From NCBI RefSeq assembly GCF_921293095.1, contig NC_060257.1:61698472-61762471 (forward strand): a stretch of DNA of 64,000 bases, given 5' to 3'. A program made the position numbers and the translations under genes. Source of the DNA: Ischnura elegans (lineage: Eukaryota > Arthropoda > Insecta > Odonata > Coenagrionidae). The notes below the pieces were generated by a model. It had not been told where the DNA came from. It did not search any database and saw only the letters and a program-made list of their open reading frames with translations. Below are positions 60,301 to 64,000 of this stretch, one piece after another. Position 1 is the stretch's first letter. Each line of letters begins with the position of its first letter.

Positions 60301-62442
60301 ATACAGATTTGCAAATCTGTATTTTATACATATTTTATACATGTCTGATGGTCCATTGTCCTTGATGTATACCAGAATCTTTAAAATATACAAATAATAT
60401 CCTTATGGTGTAACCAGGGATCATCAAACATGTATAAGATATGTATAACATACAGATTTACGACGAGTTATACGTATTTAATCTATATAAAATCTATATT
60501 ATATTATGATAAACTAACTAGTGGAAATATTACATGTATACGAGGCTGATTCAACAAACTCTTTTTACAATCACCTTCAGAACACAAGCTTAAGAAAAAG
60601 TCAAATGAAAATTACTACTTCTACAGATATACATTATAGATTATTTAAAAGAGTTTGATAAAAGTTCATGACAGAGACCTACTTCTGTATTTTATGAAGG
60701 TTATCATCTCTGTCATCATTGAATATTCTTCTTAAGTTTAAGAGCACATGCACAAGAGAGGTTGGCAAAACATGATACATATTATTTGCACACAAAAGGC
60801 AACTTTGGACACACAATGCATAACAACACATGAACACAAAGTAGCTGAAGAACTAACATTATATTTCTTTAAAGTCATTAGTGATAAAAACTGAGGAACT
60901 TGGTAGCAATTTCCCTATTGTAAAATTATACAGATCTCTGACCTATAAGTAAGGGTGGCTGGTCAATTTCTTGTAAACAAGGCTAATACCCTCTACATGA
61001 ATATTAAGATATGAAGATCAAAATTTGCCTGAAGAAAGAGGAGACAACTCTCAAAACTAAAATAAAATATGCCATCAGAATAGTATTTGAGAGGAGTTGA
61101 CAAACTGCATCAGCAATTCTAATTTTTAGGACTTATTTTTCAAATACTGAACGAATGTATGTACATGAATATTTTTCTCCAATGCATATCACACTCCACC
61201 TGCAGATAATGTGGTATCTGAATGTCACAGTGCTAATTTAAGGATATCTAAAGTGGCAAAATTCTGCAGAGGTAAAATCATTTGCCTTGACTGGGGTGCA
61301 AATGTGGATCTTCCCAATACGTGCCAGGTGTTCCACCACTTTAACTACAAAGGCATCTTCTTCCCCTGCGGAATTGTTTTGGATTTTGAGGACAAGTTGG
61401 CTTATGCTGCCGAACATACAAAGCCACAAGGCAGCATGTTTGTACACTCAGTGCCACAGTCCTGAGGCTAAAGATGCTAAAGGTGGTCGCCTTATCATTC
61501 AAAGTTATGCCTATAGCCGAGAGACAACGGGGCTGAATTTTTTGTCCTATTTAAGGTGCTGAAAACTTGAGACAGTCATTAGAATCACAGTTTAGACATT
61601 AGTCAAAAATATGCACAGAAAGATATCATTCCTTAATGATGGAGCTGGCCTAAAACTCAAAAGCTAATTCTGCCAGGTTGTGCTGATTATCACATCAAAG
61701 GAGCAAAATGAAATGTAAAAAACTTTATAATTACGAATAATATAAATTCAATACTATATGACCTAGGTTTTGACGTGACATGCCATCATCTGGTACATAT
61801 GCATTGAAGACACATCAACTGCTGCATTTGCATTGATGTGCCTTCAATGTAAATGTCCCAGATGATGATGTCGCCACGTCGAAACCTAGGTCAGACAATA
61901 TTAAATTTATGTAGGATTATAAAGTTTTTACATTTCATTATGTTAAGTCGATTCCATGAAGTCACACCTGAGAAAACAAATTACATCATAGAAGACTGCC
62001 ACACTCATTGTCAGTAGAAATACCGTTAGTGAAGAATTTTCATCCATTTTTCTCAGGATTTAAGGATTACCCTTCCTTCAGTAATAACTTGGCAATAATA
62101 CAGTAAGTATTAGCTTCTGTTTTCGTAGCATGGGAAGACAGATGAGATTTGGCCAGCTGCAGCGAATTGAAAGCAACACTATTGGTTAAGAAAGAAAGCA
62201 AGAAAGAGTGTACTTGCAGTGCAATTCATGCAGACTCCGCCCCCTCCTCTATATTCACCGTCTGGGTCCATAGAGGCCCTCTCTCTAGCTACCTCGGGGT
62301 CATACTTGCAAGCAGACGCATGCCCGTGGCAGTTGCAAGGCTGACAGGGCACGCCAGGTCTCCACGGCCTCTGGTTGAACAGAGGGCAGCACTGCTCGCA
62401 ACCCTCCCCGCATGCATTGTGCTCACAACGACACTGCCGAAG
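45184..62442 (-). CDS. wb-like: Laminin alpha chain, alpha-1/2 (wing blister) class; partial gene, 12 internal exons
   Basis: Encodes the short-arm part of a secreted basement-membrane laminin alpha chain that, by family, pairs with beta and gamma chains and binds integrins. Exons, 5' to 3' on the minus strand: 62442-62218, 60039-59884, 59009-58767, 56934-56791, 54909-54646, 54188-54054, 52617-52346, 51085-50863, 48654-48434, 47620-47385, 46160-46051, 45376-45184. All flanks are AG/GT except one GC donor, and every phase joins in frame, giving 2,422 nt or about 807 residues. Order: four laminin-EGF (LE) repeats, a split LE holding a laminin IV domain, then about five LE repeats. Four LE repeats before the first laminin IV domain matches LAMA1/LAMA2 and wing blister rather than the LAMA3/5 (LanA) type, which has more. 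The signal peptide and LN domain lie off the right edge; the second laminin IV, coiled coil and LG exons are not found to the left. Confidence 0.93.
45402..45560. mobile_element. End of a pogo/Tigger-like element
   Basis: TACAGTAGATTCCTCTTAATGG, then two runs of CGCTTAATTGGG-type repeats, typical of pogo-like ends. No matching opposite end seen, so it is a fragment in the intron boundary region. Confidence 0.45.
46051..46160 (-). CDS. Laminin alpha exon k: LE repeat
   Basis: 110 nt, phase 1 to phase 0; acceptor TGTTTGCAG, donor GTAAGG. Encodes [20 protein letters not shown], then [16 protein letters not shown], a complete LE core with all expected Cys. Confidence 0.92.
47385..47620 (-). CDS. 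Laminin alpha exon j: LE repeat
   Basis: 236 nt, phase 2 to phase 1; acceptor TATTCTTCAG, donor GTAAGT. Encodes [30 protein letters not shown] and [16 protein letters not shown], followed by [11 protein letters not shown]. The repeat has a somewhat enlarged first loop ([13 protein letters not shown]). The split codon CC(T) gives Pro, restoring the C.PC LE start. Confidence 0.92.
47691..47843. mobile_element. pogo/Tigger-like MITE in a laminin intron
   Basis: Left CCGTATTTCTCCGAATATAG and reversed right CCGTATATGTCTGAATATAG, both followed by a C-run, form ~27-bp inverted ends. TA precedes the left end. 153 bp, non-coding. Confidence 0.75.
48316..48401. mobile_element. 86-bp pogo/Tigger-like MITE next to a laminin exon
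   Basis: CACTAAAACCTCTCTATAG and reversed CAGTAAAACCTCTTTACATC are inverted ends; CCTCCAT / ATGGAGG continue the pairing. It ends 33 bp from the donor side of the exon at 48434. Confidence 0.65.
48434..48654 (-). CDS. Laminin alpha exon i: LE repeats with PSNNFSPTC motif
   Basis: 221 nt, phase 0 to phase 2; acceptor TTTTTTTCAG, donor GTATGT. Begins [20 protein letters not shown] and contains [16 protein letters not shown], the LAMA1/LAMA2-type LE signature found after a laminin IV domain. Ends HCE plus two bases; the next exon's G makes Gln, giving CEQCAPGHYG. Confidence 0.93.
50162..50836. mobile_element. piggyBac-like MITE (TTAA target), laminin intron
   Basis: TTAA then CACTTTGAGTACCGG at 50162-50180; reversed right end CACTTTGCGTGCCATGG, flanked by TTAC (50833-50836, a one-base change from TTAA). 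Tips match the 8.3-kb element at 13 of 15 bases. Two copies of GACGTAATATTACGTCCATG lie near the right end (about 50759 and 50803). Confidence 0.7.
50857..50862 (-). other. Donor site abutting the piggyBac-like MITE
   Basis: The MITE right end (50832) is about 30 bp from the laminin exon donor at 50862, close enough that the insertion shaped the start of the intron. Confidence 0.5.
50863..51085 (-). CDS. Laminin alpha exon h: end of laminin IV and resumed LE repeats
   Basis: 223 nt; the first base completes an Arg codon from the previous exon (IEG-R-LWEP) and the exon ends in phase 0 with donor GTATGA. After the laminin IV end it reads [19 protein letters not shown], the VEVC.CPPGY.G.SC signature that always follows a laminin IV domain, then [18 protein letters not shown]. 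Confidence 0.92.
52346..52617 (-). CDS. Laminin alpha exon g: C-terminal half of laminin IV
   Basis: 272 nt, starts phase 0 and ends phase 2; acceptor TTATAG, donor GTGAGT. Encodes [20 protein letters not shown] with an N-glycosylation site (NAT), then DWYHVAPG and [20 protein letters not shown]. The last matches the laminin IV helix (V.R..FM..L.NL..ILI.A) of LAMA1. Confidence 0.92.
54054..54188 (-). CDS. Laminin alpha exon f: laminin IV core with RGD
   Basis: 45 codons, phase 0 at both ends, acceptor TTTCCCAG and donor GTTTGT. Starts [17 protein letters not shown], the best-conserved laminin IV signature (APP..FLG.K..SYG). It holds an N-glycosylation site (NLT) and an RGD tripeptide at about 54096-54104 within [12 protein letters not shown] in this position suggests integrin binding, as known for Drosophila laminin alpha-2 (wing blister). 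Confidence 0.92.
54401..54600. mobile_element. hAT-type MITE, right end lost (family of 57874-58105)
   Basis: Starts CAGTGGCATAGCAAAGGGGG and shares CACAATTA, AAATATTGAAAAGTCATGA and AAATCCTCTACT with the 57.9-kb element. The C-rich right tip is missing. Confidence 0.65.
54646..54909 (-). CDS. Laminin alpha exon e: start of laminin IV domain with acidic linker
   Basis: 88 codons, phase 0 at both ends, acceptor TTGTTTCAG and donor GTAGGA. Starts [20 protein letters not shown], matching the GW.LTDL.G start of the laminin IV (laminin B) domain, and ends DSYYWQ, the conserved YYW. Between them is an acidic Pro-rich stretch (around [20 protein letters not shown]) longer than I would expect from vertebrate chains. 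Confidence 0.92.
55026..55313 (-). other. Protein-like open segment, possible fibronectin III fragment, inside a laminin intron
   Basis: Minus-strand frame reads [20 protein letters not shown], then [19 protein letters not shown] and [13 protein letters not shown]. GL.PFSEY...VC....GC followed by PPAGLS resembles a fibronectin III F/G-strand region as in usherin-like proteins. Phases do not let it join the flanking laminin exons, which are in frame with each other without it. Could be an exon relic or chance. Confidence 0.3.
55562..55871. mobile_element. hAT-type MITE (CAGGGGTCTCCAA family)
   Basis: Starts CAGGGGTCTCCAATTTAC, ends GTAATTTGGAGACCCCTG; flanks ATTTAAGT (55554-55561) and CTTTAAGT (55872-55879) match at 7 of 8. 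GCCCGCGGGCC-type words near both ends. Same end type as 20856-21152. Confidence 0.88.
56791..56934 (-). CDS. Laminin alpha exon d: end of LE4 and first half of the LE split by laminin IV
   Basis: 48 codons, phase 0 at both ends, acceptor TTTTTTTCAG and donor GTAAGA. Begins [20 protein letters not shown], then [15 protein letters not shown], the half LE repeat that precedes a laminin IV domain in LAMA1/LAMA2. The downstream exon continues in frame with the laminin IV domain. Confidence 0.92.
57005..57143. mobile_element. Near-perfect hairpin MITE with TA target
   Basis: Arms 57007-57059 and 57089-57141 are 53 bp with a single mismatch, around a 29-base loop. The outer TA on each side with CCCAGACGGC tips fits a Tc1/mariner-type foldback MITE. 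In a laminin intron, 350 bp before the next exon along the + strand. Confidence 0.88.
57536..58168. mobile_element. MITE with CACGATCATTT ends, carrying a nested hAT MITE
   Basis: Left end CCTTAATCACACGATCATTT and reversed right end AAGCCTGAATAATACAAAC match the ends of the 13.24-kb element. Internal GCGATAGCTTTTCAGGGA pairs with GAAGCTATTGCTTGGCAGGG. 57874-58105 is inserted inside. Confidence 0.6.
57874..58105. mobile_element. hAT-type MITE with 8-bp target duplication
   Basis: Starts CAGTGGCTTGCC, ends TTCGCCACTG; flanks ATTGGAAC (57866-57873) and ATTAGAAC (58106-58113) match at 7 of 8. C-runs next to both tips. Confidence 0.85.
58374..58636. mobile_element. hAT-like MITE (CAGTAGCGGATAYAG ends)
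   Basis: Starts CAGTAGCGGATATAG and ends CTGTATCCGCCACTG with G/C runs just inside. Flanking 8-mers match only partly (TTATGGGC / GTCCGGGC), so the duplication is decayed. It lies just downstream of the exon ending at 58767. Confidence 0.7.
58767..59009 (-). CDS. Laminin alpha exon c: LE3/LE4 with a Gly/Arg-rich insert
   Basis: 81 codons, phase 0 at both ends, acceptor ATGCAG and donor GTAAGT. Encodes [20 protein letters not shown] (end of LE3) and [18 protein letters not shown] (LE4), then an unusual low-complexity Arg/Gly/Asp/Ser stretch of about 25 residues before IQCTCK. The insert lies where LE loop lengths vary. It keeps the frame, so it is probably a lineage-specific expansion. Confidence 0.92.
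59095..59325 (-). mobile_element. tRNA-derived SINE, family 1, copy c
   Basis: On the minus strand: ACGTTCAAATCCCGGCAGTGG, ATTTTCAGAGACTGCCC, TTGAATGTTGTATGGAGG, GGATGGGACATTAAGCC, GGGTTTCTCTCCACCCTTCC. Co-linear with copy b at 34110-34385. Confidence 0.82.
59440..59760. repeat. TA-rich region with dispersed inverted words
   Basis: Repeated TACGTA, GTAAATAT and ATATACAT words in both orientations. Probably a degenerate palindromic MITE, without clear ends. Confidence 0.35.
59884..60039 (-). CDS. Laminin alpha exon b: end of LE2, start of LE3
   Basis: 52 codons, phase 0 at both ends, acceptor TTTTCCAG and donor GTAAGG. Starts [20 protein letters not shown], the standard continuation of LE2, then [13 protein letters not shown] of LE3. 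Cys spacing across both junctions fits the LE consensus. Confidence 0.93.
60240..61700. other. Intron sequence; TA-rich palindromic words, no exon seen
   Basis: 60270-60500 is rich in TATACAT/ATGTATA words in both orientations. Frames at 61211-61562 overlap on both strands and have no recognisable family. Confidence 0.4.
61704..61941. mobile_element. Full-length foldback MITE (~238 bp palindrome)
   Basis: The left half pairs with the right half almost throughout: AATGAAATGTAAAAA, CTTTATAAT, GACCTAGGTTT, GACGTG, ATCATCTGG, and at the tip CACATCAA/TTGATGTG. A transcript of this intron could fold to one long hairpin. Confidence 0.8.
62218..62442 (-). CDS. Laminin alpha exon a: LE1 and start of LE2
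   Basis: 75 codons, phase 0 at both ends. It begins [19 protein letters not shown], the first LE repeat directly after the LN domain in alpha chains, continues through CPLFNQRPW, and enters LE2 with [19 protein letters not shown] and [13 protein letters not shown], a string typical of laminin alpha chains. The acceptor is CAATAG. The donor reads ACT|GCAAGTAC, a GC donor with an otherwise strong consensus. No GT gives the expected Cys spacing ([13 protein letters not shown]) with the next exon. Confidence 0.93.
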
Positions 62443-64000
62443 CTATTGCAATGGAGAAATGGACACTCAACTACTCGCTAAGAGACAGGTGGACACATAT
62501 ACATAATTACATATATACACACCTATAACGACACTGAACATTGAAAAGCCATCATGATGAGGAAGCAATGATTTTAAAAAGCAAGTTAAAATATGTGTGT
62601 GCAATGTGTAGGAGGAGGAGTTCTCAATTAAACCACTACATGGTCGCTTGGAATGATTTTAGCGTACATATAATGTAATTTTTTTTCTGCAGCTCTTAAA
62701 TGCAATTTTTTCATTAAATATTTGAATTTCTGCCTAGTTGATAATTGCTAACACGCAGCAATGAAAAAGGTGATAAGAAAAGGAATGACTGAGTTTAAAA
62801 GTGATTAATAAGAGGGAATGAGGGTGCCCATTCCCTGAAATGATGATGGAGAGTTCCCCTCAGAACCTATGATATTAAGAATATCATGCCATGCATTTTC
62901 TACACCCCAACAAAATATATGGTTCAAAAATTCTTTAATAGTGAAACTTGCACCATGAGTCTACCCTGTGTGTACCTCTAATAGAGAATCCCCCATAAAT
63001 GTTCTGGATTCCCAAAAATTATTCTCAAGTTCAATGATTTTTTTCATGGAAAACCTTTAGCAGTGGTGAATTTTGTGCTTCTCAGATAAAGCAGTTAGAA
63101 GATACGGCAGTCAACATAATCATGAAGGAAAATGAAAAGAGAGAACATTGCCAGAGCTATGTGCAAATATATTGGTCAAGCAAATTCATATTACTACAAA
63201 ACTCAATGCTTCCTCATCAGTAACAATAAATTGTACAGATATATGTACTATGCTAAGCACAAACAAGCGAAAGATATAAAAATTCAATGATATCTTACAC
63301 AAAATTATTTGAGGATATTCATTTCAATTTTTGTGATGAAATAAGGCCATAAATTACTTAGAAAATGGTACTTTCAGCAGTTAGTCACAATCAACAAATA
63401 TCAATGAAATACACTAAACAGATAAGCGTTATTTTGGAAGTTGCAGTTATTCTAGAAGATGCACATCTCGTGATCCACAGTTTATGTTTAATAATTTAAC
63501 ATCAAAACAAATTTTTAATGCAATTTGAGAAATAAAAGTTACATTGCACAGAAGTTCCCTCTATCTCAACTTTTGGGGAAATCTTTCCAACTTGCAACAA
63601 AAAAGAGAAAATATGACAAACAACTTTCATTGATAAGATTACCGATGAAAAAATGCTACCAGAAAGGAAACAGAGATGAAACCTTCAGCCTGAAGGTACC
63701 TCCTTCAAAACTTTGTGAATTTGGTAAATATAAAAAATTCTTTTAGAAATAAATATTCTCTTTGGTAAATAGAAAGAAAATATTAATATAATAATTTTTG
63801 GTAAGTTGCATGTTAAAAGGACCATAATAGCTTACAAAAAGAATAGTTAACTAGTATAAAGAAATGTGACTTGACTTGATCAGATAGACTGATACATATA
63901 TATATAAATATTTATAGCTCAATGGAAAAAAAATCCACACGAACAAAAATTATAAATTACAATTTGCAGACTTATTAGGAAATTACAAAATAGATGATTA
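62443..64000. other. Intron upstream of the first laminin exon found; no exon seen
   Basis: AT-rich; no LN-domain exon or other coding segment recognised. The acceptor at 62443-62444 requires another laminin exon further right. Confidence 0.5.

Noticed and set aside
1..64000. CRISPR arrays, operons, prophage or other bacterial systems
   Set aside because: Introns, non-LTR elements, SINEs and MITEs show the DNA is eukaryotic; no regularly spaced short repeats were seen.

Overview
This is eukaryotic, AT-rich, transposon-packed DNA from an arthropod, most likely an insect with a large genome. The only recognisable host gene is a laminin alpha chain of the alpha-1/2 class (Drosophila wing blister; vertebrate LAMA1/LAMA2). 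It lies on the minus strand at about 45.2-62.4 kb. The rest is mobile-element sequence and unassigned non-coding DNA. I see no bacterial, phage or CRISPR features. The species cannot be fixed from the sequence.

0-9 kb: a palindromic MITE in one copy of a tandem repeat (0.45-0.84 kb); a decayed mariner transposase (1.3-1.8 kb); an element with about 170-bp inverted repeats (3.1-4.0 kb); a 70-bp tandem duplication (4.7 kb). At 5.9-7.9 kb is a PIF/Harbinger-type pair: a two-exon MADF gene (minus) whose intron holds the DDE transposase exon (plus). A TTAA-flanked piggyBac-like MITE is at 8.3 kb.

9-26 kb: a perfect 74-bp palindrome in a GGCC-rich cluster (9.1 kb), a 5'-truncated Jockey/CR1-type reverse-transcriptase fragment, several MITEs, and two long-inverted-repeat elements (15.9-17.4 and 22.0-23.1 kb), the second carrying a nested MITE. 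hAT-type MITEs with recognisable 8-bp target duplications are at 20.9 and 24.7 kb.

26-45 kb: a hAT element (27.0-28.7 kb) split by a 5'-truncated RTE retrotransposon with a 359-codon open frame; a tandem repeat interrupted by a decayed RTE fragment that was itself hit by a MITE (31.0-32.1 kb); another long-inverted-repeat element (32.7-33.7 kb); tRNA-derived SINEs; a damaged tRNA-Arg(UCU) copy; and more hAT and TTAA elements.

45-64 kb: twelve laminin exons with mutually consistent splice phases encode about 807 residues: four laminin-EGF repeats, one laminin IV domain carrying RGD, and further laminin-EGF repeats. The first intron seen appears to be GC-AG. Introns contain hAT, pogo-like, piggyBac-like and foldback MITEs and a SINE. 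LN-domain exons must lie beyond the right edge. The exons for the second laminin IV domain, coiled coil and LG domains are not found in the 45 kb to the left, so there is a giant intron, a rearrangement or an assembly break.
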